Shown here piece by piece: positions 1-7,098 of a DNA stretch of 12,879 nt. Each line of letters begins with the position of its first letter. Within the stretch, counting starts at the first letter, position 1. The stretch is from Larix sibirica. Lineage: Eukaryota; Streptophyta; Pinopsida; Pinales; Pinaceae. Below the pieces are notes generated by a model. The model saw nothing but the letters and a program-made list of their open reading frames with translations. It searched no databases and was not told the origin of the DNA. Both the position numbers and the translations under genes were made by a program. The stretch is taken from NCBI GenBank assembly GCA_004151065.3, contig NWUY0300052282.1:1-12879 (forward strand), given 5' to 3'.

Positions 1-135
1 GTAAAGAGAAGGGCTGACATAGGTTCCTAACAAATATAAACAAAGGCCTAAAAGTAAGTATATCATTGATGTGATACTTAGTTTGGATTATTGTCTTCAA
101 TAATTCTAAGAATTTTTTTATATTATGAAACTATG
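1..135. other. AT-rich left edge, possible upstream part of LINE-1st
   Basis: There is no clear gene here. If the SINE to the right is removed, the last 40 or so bases before it run in the same frame as the reverse transcriptase that resumes after it, and give a peptide (VLSFNS) resembling the segment before the FDTVPR region of non-LTR reverse transcriptases. Similarity further left is too weak to call, and a stop codon interrupts it. This stretch is probably decayed LINE sequence, but only the final bases support that. Confidence 0.3.
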
Positions 136-151
136 TTTTATCATTTAACAG
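136..151. repeat. Left target-site duplication of the SINE
   Basis: The 16 bases TTTTATCATTTAACAG match TTTTACCATTTAATAG at 358-373 at 14 of 16 positions. Both differences are C/T transitions. The copies bracket the SINE-like body exactly, as expected for duplication of the target during LINE-mediated insertion. Confidence 0.7.
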
Positions 152-357
152 TAGTTTTTTTCAAGGAAGATATTATGGGATTCTCCCCTTCCCCCAAATA
201 TATGGATGGGGGTGGCTCAATCACTAGCCACAATAGAGATTAGTAACCCAATAGGACTCATCTGGACTCTAACTTTAGCCAAACTATAAATGAAGGCCTC
301 GCAACAATTTCCACCTTGAAAGTGTCTATAATAACCAATTGAGCTAATCCACTAGGT
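152..357 (-). mobile_element. tRNA-derived SINE nested in LINE-1st
   Basis: This is a 206-bp element read on the minus strand. Near its 5' end (right side) is a pol III A-box-like TTAGCTCAATTGG at 335-347. About 30 nt further on is a decayed B box, GTTGCGAGGCC, at 295-305, one base longer than GTTCGANNCC. The 3' end has a short A run (T tract at 155-161 on the plus strand). Target-site duplications lie at 136-151 and 358-373. The size, internal promoter spacing, A tail and TSD are what a plant tRNA-derived SINE should show. It has no coding capacity and would depend on LINE proteins for mobility. A second member of what appears to be the same family lies near 3985-4195. I do not recognise the family name. 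Confidence 0.68.
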
Positions 358-373
358 TTTTACCATTTAATAG
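358..373. repeat. Right target-site duplication of the SINE
   Basis: TTTTACCATTTAATAG, the partner of 136-151. It lies between the tRNA-like 5' end of the SINE and the point where LINE reverse-transcriptase coding similarity resumes. Confidence 0.7.
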
Positions 374-1315
374 CATTTATTTGAACAAGTATAGTAAAAA
401 TTTTATCTTATGTCTTATATATAGAAAATTCTTTGCCATTGTGCCCAGAACCAAGCTAAGGAAAAGATTAGACCAAATATGTTTCCCTCATTATCTTTGT
501 AAGGTGTTCATTAGGTTCTACGAAAATGCTACTGCTAAGATTAAATGTAATACAATGATTGATCAATGCACATTAATTATAATATTGATGTTAAGCAAGG
601 GTGACCCCTTTCTCCCACCCTTTTTGGCATGTTTATACATAAAATCAAGCAATGTTTAAAAGAGGAGGGGTGCATCGATATTCAAATGGTTAGGCTCATT
701 GTTGTCCTTCTCTTCTATACTAAAGATATCATTCTTCTTGCAAAAATAATTAATAATCATCACAAGCAACTCAAAATTTCTTTGATATTTATGCACAAAT
801 TATGATTTGCCAATTAATTTGATAAAACCAAGATGTGACCAAGATTAAAACTAATAAATCTAACCAAATAATTTATCCTCCAATTTTATACGATGATAAA
901 ACCCTTTAGTAGGTGCAATTTTACAAATACGTAGGCAACAATTTCAATTGCATTTTTCAACTAGAACCATAGTGTTGAGAAGAAAATCATTGGAGGATGG
1001 ATGCTAACTATGGTCCTAAAAACATATGTAGGAATCTTTAGGCAAAGTATTGGAATAAGAAAAACTTCGTTTTCAATTTAAATTATCGTAGTTATTGTTT
1101 ATGGCTGTGAATTATGGGCATACAACATCTCTCATGAGACTTGGAATAAAAATGAGCAGATCCAAAACTATTTTATTACCTATAATTTTAAAATAAGATG
1201 TAATATAGTTCTCCTTGCTACATTCTCTTGATTGAATGAGGATGTACTTAAGAGGAATATAAATCCATGATTCGATCATTTAAATTTCTTATTTGTAATC
1301 CACCTTGGATATTTC
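374..1315 (+). pseudogene. LINE-1st reverse transcriptase, 5' part (degenerate)
   Basis: Remnant of a non-LTR reverse transcriptase, which would copy LINE RNA at a nicked target. The longest open piece (381-659) carries a decayed FDTVPR-like motif (FAIVPRTKLRKRL), then a region like RLYEN, and SKGDPFLPPFL, matching the KQGCPLSPTLF motif. After a frame change, 665-840 gives a Y-x-D-D region reading YTKD (716-727) followed by a DKTK motif. Further on, 900-1260 in shifting frames gives YKYVG, EKKIIGGW, YGCELWAYNIS, and QIQNYFITYN, all typical of the thumb and post-RT region of this LINE type. Many stops and frameshifts and a lost catalytic Asp make it inactive. The lack of an RNase H domain and the motif set suggest a non-L1 lineage, perhaps RTE-like. 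Coding similarity fades around 1310, where foreign DNA begins, and resumes near 2235. Confidence 0.75.
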
Positions 1316-1790
1316 AATAATTAGCTCACCAAAATAGATAACTTAAAATGATTATAGTGAACCCATGCTAGACTATGAGCCTATATTTGTGTATTTTAAA
1401 CACTTTAGTTGAAATAAAAGCATGCACTTTATATTCTTTAACTATTGTGACATATGAAATAGAAAACAATATCAAGACAGTCATAGTGGAATCCAATTTT
1501 TTTTCCCTATAAATCCATACATGAAAACCAACATTCAATCAAGGGTTGTGCCTTTCGTCCCCTTATATTGTGAAGATTACAATGCAAATCACAAATATTT
1601 CCAATCTTATTGTGAATTTATGAGGCACTTTGGTCTTTTATAGTCCTCTACAATATATTTTTGTCTCTTGATACTATTAGAATCTCTTCTACACTCCTAC
1701 TCCTACTATGGAACAACTGACAATTGTTGAAAAAGTGAACCAATGTCCCTCGTTTTGCTAGGTTTTGATAGCTAGAATTAGGGTTAGGTT

Positions 1791-1808
1791 GAGGGTTTAG
1801 AAACCCTC
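1791..1808. repeat. Near-perfect inverted repeat, 8-bp arms
   Basis: gagggttt and aaaccctc are separated by AG. It lies in the insert within LINE-1st, next to a short run resembling degenerate plant telomere units (ttagggttagg). It could form a hairpin; no role is apparent. Confidence 0.5.
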
Positions 1809-2196
1809 TTGCAACCTCCATGAGGCTTCTAAAAGTATCTAGTGGATCTCCCCACTTTACTAACTCCCCATATTATGGTGAGCTAACATGGTCACCACTT
1901 GGACATGTGGGGAATATTTGGACCATTAGCTTGCTAAGGCCATAACTATTGCAAATGAACTCAATTTTAGGAGCATGATAGCTCATTGGAAAGATCTCAA
2001 TGAGAAGAATAATTTTGGACTGGGATGTGGTAAGTCTATATCAATTTCCATCTAATACTGGACCCAAATACATTGTTTAGGGCCTCAAAAATATGTCAAA
2101 AGTTGATGACCCAAATTTTAGAAAATAAACATCATTTATGAGATGTCTCAAATTCTAATGCATCCCACATCTAGAGCATCAGTAAACTCATATCGT

Positions 2197-2230
2197 ACTA
2201 GTTGAGATCCATTTTGGATCAATTGCTAGT
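2197..2230 (+). repeat. Imperfect hairpin with CTAG/T end, possible Helitron 3' terminus
   Basis: ACTAG...GATCC-ATTTT-GGATC...CTAGT forms an imperfect 34-bp inverted repeat. The inner stem GATCC/GGATC is followed nine bases after its end by CTAG and then T. That arrangement is the textbook 3' end of a Helitron (hairpin, short spacer, CTRR, host T). It lies within about 5 bp of where LINE-1st similarity resumes, which supports a real element boundary. The matching TC at the 5' end was not found, so this is only suggestive. Confidence 0.3.
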
Positions 2231-2690
2231 AGAACAAGGATAGGATCCATGTTGTTGTTGCTTCTAGTATGAGTGGTAGCCACAATATGCTCAAAAGAAG
2301 TTGGGCTAGAGATTCTAAGGCTTGGCTTAGCTATTGGAACATGAAAGAAGACAATCACGTTTATAATTATATCACATATTTATCTGTATGGCATTTAAAG
2401 CGAAAACCTAGAATGACAATGGAATTATTTATAATAGGAAGTTGAAATACTACAAAGATTTTAGCAATCCTCGTATGAACGATCAAAACAATTTTTCCAA
2501 TATTATGAACTCGATATCAAAATAATTATTGCTAAGTTAATAACCAATGATCATAACCTCCATAATGAAATCGGTCACTAGACTGACCCCAAAACACCTT
2601 GAAATGATCGTATTTACAAAATTTATAATGCATAGAACATTAATGATAAACAACACTTTGTATTAAAATAAATCTCCTCTCCTTCTTCTC
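2231..2690 (+). pseudogene. LINE-1st, C-terminal part after the insert (degenerate)
   Basis: Continuation of the same LINE polyprotein. One frame from 2235 gives NKDRI, then SHNMLKRSWARDSKAWLSYW, which matches the KRGWHKDARSWLNHWG type of segment found after the RT in this LINE class. A frame change near 2425 leads to RKLKYYKDFSNP, and another near 2520 gives IIIAKLITNDHNLHNEIGH. The last frame then runs through DPKTP-stop-NDRIY to DKQHFVLK, corresponding to the C-terminal HFLLEC zinc-finger-like region. Two apparent Trp codons have become stops (TAG and TGA), as expected from G-to-A change. Similarity ends by about 2690 with no recognisable 3' UTR or poly(A), so the 3' end is either lost or too decayed to see. 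Confidence 0.7.
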
Positions 2691-2913
2691 CAATCTTTTT
2701 CAAAACCTCCCAACTTATAAAAAAAATCATAATAACCAAAATAATTTTGTTACCACTATATTTCAATATAAAATATATTATAAAAATATTCATATTATAA
2801 ACTTTATTAATAAAAAAATCTAACAATATCACCATTAACATGTTTAATTTTAAATTCTAATATTTTTTTCAAATTATTAAAAATTTGAAAAAACAAAACA
2901 AAACAAACAAACA
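2691..2913. other. AT-rich spacer without a gene
   Basis: Mostly A/T with runs of A and a short A/C-rich stretch (aaaacaaaacaaaacaaacaaacac) just before the small tandem repeat. The minus-strand open frame overlapping 2623-2841 is low-complexity I/F/L sequence and is not credible as a gene. Confidence 0.6.
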
Positions 2914-3021
2914 CATCGTTTTATAATAGAAAATCATATTCTTAAACATCACTTTCTAACTTATAAAAAAAAAAGCATATTCTTAAACGTCGTTTTATAA
3001 AATAAAAAGTATATCCTTAAA
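2914..3021 (+). repeat. Three-copy diverged tandem repeat, 33-41 bp units
   Basis: Units at 2914-2946, 2947-2987 and 2988-3021 each begin CATC/CGTC and end with a version of CATATTCTTAAA. Middle parts differ in length because of a run of A. It is too irregular for a CRISPR array: there are no spacers and the repeats touch each other. No function is suggested. Confidence 0.65.
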
Positions 3022-3278
3022 CAGCAACATAACTTGTTTCATACATGATTAAAACAAATTCCACGAACAACTTGCAAGCACAATGTGAGAGTGAGTGAGA
3101 CACATAATTAGCGTTTGTAAATTATCATTAATATATATTTCATCATCTAAGTGTTGGTACGTAAGTAAACTACTCCTTTTGTCTACGATTATATTTATTG
3201 GTATATACCAATATTATTATCAATTTAAATTTATTATACACTTTTAGGACCAAATTATTTGAAATGTAATTTTTTCTT
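3022..3278. other. AT-rich spacer with a 16-bp palindrome
   Basis: No coding sequence. A perfect 16-bp palindrome, ATTGGTATATACCAAT, lies at 3197-3212. The remainder is A/T-rich single-copy-looking sequence. Confidence 0.5.
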
Positions 3279-3412
3279 AATTTTATTGAATAAAATTAAA
3301 TATTTATATTATTAATATTTGTTAGGGTAAACTTATTTGTATTGTTAATAATTTTATTGAAACTTATTTATATTATTAATATTTATTAGAGTAAACTTAT
3401 TTATATTGTTAA
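3279..3412 (+). repeat. Direct repeat of about 64-68 bp, two copies
   Basis: The segment beginning TAATTTTATTGAA near 3279 and running through TATTTATATTATTAATATTT, GTAAACTTATTT and TATTGTTAAT is repeated from about 3347. The clearest pair starts at 3301 and 3365, a spacing of 64 bp, with a few substitutions and a small indel. It is AT-rich and non-coding. Confidence 0.65.
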
Positions 3413-3499
3413 TATGTGTTATGAGTAATCACATTTTTATGATGTAAATGTTTTTGTTTTTTTCTTAAATTACATTTTAATTAATTAATCATTATATTA

Positions 3500-3625
3500 A
3501 TAGAAGGAATCACTTTCTTGTGTTCATCTCCACTAAAATAAAGATTGTGATATATTGGAACTTATGTTGTTATGTATCACTTGTTTTAATTATATATGGG
3601 GCTGTAATTTTTTTTTAAATGATGT
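3500..3625 (+). repeat. Copy 1 of an old direct duplication of about 125 bp
   Basis: This begins TAGAAGGAATC and can be aligned by eye with 3779-3905. Shared blocks in order are TAGAAGGA, CTTGTGT, TATATTGGA/TATATTAGA, CTTAT, ATCACTT, and GG-x-x-TGTAATTT. Similarity may extend slightly upstream. The pattern resembles decayed LTR or terminal-repeat sequence, but no primer-binding site or polypurine tract accompanies it. The small open frame across here contains poly-T and looks random. Confidence 0.5.
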
Positions 3626-3778
3626 TTACATCATAAAGCCAATTTCAACACTTTTTGGGAAGATATGTGAAAGGGGAGCTCTGAAGCATCGTCAATGCGA
3701 TACTTTTTTTTTTTTTCATAAAGAGAGGGGAAGGTCAAATAACAAACATATTTACACTACAACCAATCCACCATTATG

Positions 3779-3905
3779 TTAGAAGGAGTAGCCAATCCTT
3801 GTGTCTAACCTATATTGACATAAGGATCTTGGTATATTAGATCTTATATATTGTGTTGATCACTTCTCTCGGCCAATAGGGATTGTAATTTACAATTCTA
3901 AGATG
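3779..3905 (+). repeat. Copy 2 of an old direct duplication of about 125 bp
   Basis: Partner of 3500-3625, offset by about 279 bp. It retains GTAGCCAATCCTTGTGTC, GATCTTGGTATATTAGATCT and GATCACTT, and ends GGGATTGTAATTT. The intervening 150 bp (3626-3778) include a T12-14 run and no gene. It could be a tandem duplication inside a longer, unrecognised element. Confidence 0.5.
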
Positions 3906-3984
3906 CAAAAATGTTAGACATATCCCGATTTTATAATATACGTTTTTCTAGTCAAAAATTATTTTTCCTCTACAAATATGTTCC

Positions 3985-4195
3985 CTTAAAATTTTGTGGG
4001 AAAACTCCTAGGCACTTCCCCACTTTTCATGGATAGTACCTAGCACAAACCTATTGACACTAATTACAAGACCTAACTCAATAGGAACATTGAGCGAAGC
4101 ACACAATAGAGGCAGTGAGCTTGGACCATCGACCCTGAAACCACTTGCATGAATCTCAATACACTCAATCGCTCAAGCTAACCCGCCCAACTATT
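3985..4195 (-). mobile_element. Second SINE-like element, tRNA-derived
   Basis: Read on the minus strand, an A-box-like GGTTAGCTTGAGCGATTGAG lies at 4164-4183 and a B-box-like AGGGTCGATGGTCC at 4123-4136. The block CAATAGGA lies 85 bp from the A box (starting at 4079); in the first SINE the same block (CAATAGGA at 249) is 86 bp from its A box. Both also share CTAG...CACAA and a C-rich block near the 3' end. That common layout argues for one family. Clean target-site duplications and a tail were not found, so the ends are approximate. Confidence 0.5.
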
Positions 4196-4278
4196 CTCTT
4201 CAATATATAATATTTCTCTTTAAAATAAAATAAAAGGCACTTAAACAATAAATTAATATATAATATTATAATATAATA
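4196..4278. other. AT-rich flank 5' of LINE-2nd
   Basis: Almost entirely A and T, ending abruptly at GTGGGCC where GC content and coding potential rise. AATTAATATATAAT is a possible target-site sequence, but it is too simple to match confidently with the 3' flank after 7099. Confidence 0.5.
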
Positions 4279-5896
4279 GTGGGCCTAACTGTTAAGAACA
4301 TGTGTTTCCNNTGGAAAGAGATTCTGAGAAAGAAATATATGAATGGGGACAGAAAAAGGTGTGTGGAGAATATTGATCAAAATAAAAAAGGCTCTCCCAT
4401 ATGGAACCTCTGTAAGAAGGTGGCATTTATCTTACAAAAGAATCTATATTGGATCCTGGGCAGTAGAAAGAAAATTAACCTTTGGATTGACAGTTTAGGA
4501 CTAGATTCGTGCTCTCCTGCTAATTTTCTCCTGAATTTTTCCGATCTAAAGGCTTGGATGGAACAAGCCAATATCTCCTCATTGTTTGACCTCTCTGAGT
4601 GGTCCGAAACAGGAAGATGGGCAAGATGGGTGGATTTGGAGATCCCGAAGCATCTACAAGCTGATTATAGGGCCCTCCTTGATCTTCTTCATGGAGCACC
4701 TCTAGTCCATCGACATATGAATGATAGAAGAGGCTGGAAAAAGTCAGGAGAGTATACAGTCAAGGAAGGTTATCGGTTGATGGACAATTCCAACAAAAAT
4801 AAGGACAAAAAATGGATTGAAGTGTGGGGCAACGATTGTCTTCCTAAAATGAATTCTTTCACTTGGACACTCGCCCATTGAAAAATTCTCACTATGGAGA
4901 ATCTCAGAAAAAGAGGGATAGAAGGGCCTATGAGGTGCATTCTTTGTAAAGCCTTAGTCGAAACAATAGACCACTTGTTCCTTGAATGCAAATTTGCTCA
5001 GGAAGTTTGGCACATATCATATATCGACTTAAATTTTGAGGTGACATTTCCAACAAACTGGAACAACCTATTTGCCTGTTGGAAGGACCACTTCATTGGA
5101 TCCCTATATAACAAACCAGACTTCAAAAGAGCATGGGAAGCTCTCCCAAATTTTATCTGCTGGAATATCTGGGCAGCCAGGAATAAGGACATTTTCGAAG
5201 AAATCCATTCCACCCCAGGAAGAGTTCTCGCATCTGCCAAGGCCCTTTGGGTGGAATCCCTACTGGTGAAAGGCATGAAGAATATCTTCAAGGAGCCCCT
5301 GACTGCAAAAGAAAAAATCCGGGCCTCCGATTTCTTAGTTCCAAATCCCTCCCTTTCCTTGGCCCCTCCATCCGGGAAACCTATAACCCAGAATTGGCAC
5401 ATCAGGAAGAATGATAAAGACTTTCAGAGCTGGAAGAGTAACATTGGGTGCAATACTTTGTTCTTTGACGGTGCCTTAAAAGGCAACCCAAGGTTGGCAG
5501 GTGCGGGTGGAGTCTTATTCAAAACAGAAGGAAATAAGATGAAAGACTATGCTTAGGGAATCAGAAGAAGGAAAAATAATAACGCAGAATGGTTATCTCT
5601 AATAAAAGGTTTGGAGATTACAAGGGATGAGGGTCTCACAGACCTAATTGTAGTTCAGGGACTCAATGCTGGTTATTAGAGATGCTTGGAATCTGATCAC
5701 AAATCGTAAGAACCCAGCTTCTAAAACACACAGTATCCTAAAGGGTTTCGTTAACGAGTTCAAAACCATAAACTTTCTACACATTTTGAGAGACAACAAT
5801 CAGGAGGCGGATACAATGGTGAACCATGGTGTCATGCTTGATCATGGAGTTCTAGTTAGAAATCAAAAGGTGAATGACAAGGTCTGGATCCCCTAA
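4279..5896 (+). pseudogene. LINE-2nd ORF2 C-terminal half: zf-RVT-like and RNase H domains
   Basis: One frame runs from 4279 to about 5658 and a +1 frame from there to 5896, giving about 535 residues. First comes a post-RT segment (WKEILRKKY, KGSPIWNLCKK, INLWIDS). Next is a zf-RVT-like domain (WGNDCLPKMNSFTWTLAH, then CILC at 4936-4947 and H-x4-C at 4972-4989). Last is an RNase H domain: FFDGA with Asp at 5467, NNAEW with Glu at 5587, a GDS-type Asp at 5660 in the shifted frame, and QEAD with Asp at 5810. It would degrade RNA in the RNA/DNA hybrid during LINE copying. Lesions are TGA at 4879 (probably a former CGA), TAG at 5554 (probably a former TGG) and a net +1 frameshift in GGG at 5658-5660. 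Plant L1 elements are known to carry such an acquired RNase H. The RT core and endonuclease are absent. Confidence 0.85.
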
Positions 5897-6385
5897 ATTC
5901 TCCATGTCTTACCATCCGGAAAGAACCCCTATGCCTACTTCTAATGAGAAAAACTCAAATTTGGGTTGGATTTTTGAAAACACTCCAACCATGCTCATAC
6001 ATGTTTTCAAAAATCTTCTCTCTTTCGAATGAAACCAACTCTAATGTTTCCCAAATTGTGCCTTGGGAAGAGGGAAGATGCACTGCCGAGGCACATGGAC
6101 TCCACATGGTCGGCATGCACGTCTTAACTGACAGCAGGGATGCGAGGAGAGCATGTTTAAATGGAGGTGGTGTGAAGGTTGGCAGCATTGTATGCCTTCA
6201 GAGTCCGGAAGATGGCCGACCTGGATAACAAGAATTGCCTTTCTTTGCAGGAAAACCATCCCTCGCACAGGAGGCTCAGCGATTCCAGATTTTAGGAAGA
6301 AATTTCCCACTATGCACGGGAGTCAGGGTGGCTCGGTTCCAACCGCACAGTATGCAGGATGAAAGTCGACATTATGTGCAGGATT
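5897..6385 (+). other. LINE-2nd, region after RNase H with broken open frames
   Basis: GC-rich sequence following the RNase H stop. Several overlapping plus-strand frames of 70-95 codons exist (5944-6228, 6153-6362, 6235-6444), and none matches a family I know. An ATG at 6212 opens a short frame beginning MADLDNKNCLSLQ that stops at about 6296. A pyrimidine-rich TTTCTTTGCAG at 6239-6249 looks like a splice acceptor, but a matching exon structure cannot be shown. It could be LINE 3' UTR, a decayed C-terminal extension, or host sequence carried along by read-through. Confidence 0.4.
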
Positions 6386-6868
6386 ATGGCTCGAACCCTT
6401 GTAATGGTAGCCGGTGGTGGTTCTGGTTCAGGGCAGGAAGCTGATAGCATCCCCAAGAACGTCAAAGAGTATTTGCAGAGCTGGAATCCCAAGTTCGTTT
6501 GTTGAGAGGCGAAAATTATGAATTTAAGAAGGCACTGCAGCATATGTTTACCCTGGCACAGCAACAAATAAAGAGGTTCGAGAGAACAACAACAAGCTCA
6601 ATGGAAGGTGGACAGCCTCGCTGAAGTCCTGGACAATGGATGCCCTTGCTCGGTCAATTTGGATGCCCAAATCAGGGCGGTACACTGCAGAGCCAGAATT
6701 ATAGAGGGAAAGATCGATGGAATGCGAGCTGAGCTTAGAGACTTGAAGCAGGAGATGCAGAAGACACGGCGCACATGGGGGAACAGAAACCAGAGCTCCG
6801 TCGTCAGTTTTAGCCTTGCAGCTCGGGTGACTCCTCAGGTTTTTGGGCCTTTTTTTGGCTTGGTTTAG
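6386..6868 (+). pseudogene. Coiled-coil-coding ORF remnant in the LINE-2nd tail
   Basis: Three successive frame segments form one plausible reading. The first is 6386-6453, opening with ATG and coding a Gly/Ser-rich GGGSGSGQEAD. The second is about 6454-6583, coding RVFAELESQVRLLRGENYEF and onward. The third is 6584-6868, containing IIEGKIDGMRAELRDLKQEM. Hydrophobic residues at roughly heptad spacing and many E/K/Q/R suggest two coiled-coil stretches. Two frameshifts break it and it stops at 6866-6868. I recognise no family. Coiled coils are typical of LINE ORF1 proteins, but those lie upstream of ORF2, so the 3' position is unexpected. Alternatives are a host gene fragment transduced by the LINE or chance open frames in GC-rich DNA. 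Confidence 0.4.
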
Positions 6869-7098
6869 GATGACTTGGAACTCTTTTACTTTGGTTTGAT
6901 AAAAATCTATGTAGCAATTTTGGGGCCTTGTATCAAGCAGAAGAAGACTTGGCTGACAACATGAAGATGATTCCTCAATGTACTGTTTTTGTTTAAAGCT
7001 TCTAGGGCAGTTTGTTCGATTTTATAGCTGTAATAGGCTAGAACTTTGTTATGATAGTTACAGTCCTGGTCAAAGATGAATGTAGAGACTGGTTAGCT
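6869..7098 (+). other. LINE-2nd 3'-UTR-like tail
   Basis: T/G-rich sequence (TTTTTTTGGCTTGGTTTAGG just upstream, then GTTTGATAAAAATC and AGCTGTAATAGGCTAG) of the kind found at plant LINE 3' ends. It ends abruptly at an undetermined base (7099), after which composition switches to AT-rich. No poly(A) or TTG-repeat tail is visible. Confidence 0.4.

Larger units (their letters stand above)
1316..2230. mobile_element. Unclassified insert of about 0.9 kb interrupting LINE-1st
   Basis: LINE protein similarity stops near 1310 and resumes at about 2235 at the next few residues of the same alignment, so this segment is best read as an insertion. It holds no ORF of note. Visible features are a TATA-like CCCTATAAATCC at about 1505-1517, a near-perfect 18-bp inverted repeat (gagggttt/aaaccctc) at 1791-1808, a stretch around 1940-2090 of the style seen in plant LTRs (CCATAACT...CATTGGAAAG), and an imperfect hairpin ending in CTAG followed by T at 2197-2230. 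It could be a solo LTR or a non-autonomous Helitron. The exact left boundary and any target-site duplication could not be fixed. Confidence 0.45.
4279..7098 (+). mobile_element. LINE-2nd: 5'-truncated L1-type plant LINE
   Basis: A GC-richer block with sharp edges. It starts in the middle of an ORF2-like frame, downstream of the reverse transcriptase catalytic core, and carries the post-RT segment, a zf-RVT-like domain, an RNase H domain, a further coiled-coil-coding stretch and a non-coding tail. Loss of the 5' part is the usual product of incomplete target-primed reverse transcription. Undetermined bases at 4310-4311 and 7099 lie close to both edges. No poly(A) tail or convincing target-site duplication was found, and the base at 7099 hides the 3' junction. 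Confidence 0.65.

Noticed and set aside
1776-1800. Telomere-like run (ttagggttagg...gggttta)
   Set aside because: Only two or three imperfect units; too short for an interstitial telomeric array.
2623-2841. 72-codon minus-strand open frame
   Set aside because: Low-complexity I/F/L/N sequence from AT-rich DNA; overlaps the end of the LINE on the other strand.
2914-3021. Possible CRISPR-like array
   Set aside because: Units abut without spacers, vary in length, and the DNA is plant-like.
3555-3782. 75-codon plus-strand open frame
   Set aside because: Crosses a long T run and one copy of a non-coding duplication; no family resemblance.
4123-4183. Possible genuine tRNA gene from the A- and B-box matches
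   Set aside because: The sequence does not fold into a cloverleaf by eye, lacks a proper acceptor stem, and shares layout with the other SINE.
4998-5402. 134-codon minus-strand open frame
   Set aside because: Antisense shadow of the LINE-2nd ORF2, whose plus-strand reading has clear zinc-finger and RNase H motifs.
6041-6310. 89-codon minus-strand frame in the LINE-2nd tail
   Set aside because: Overlaps several other frames in GC-rich DNA and shows no recognisable motif.
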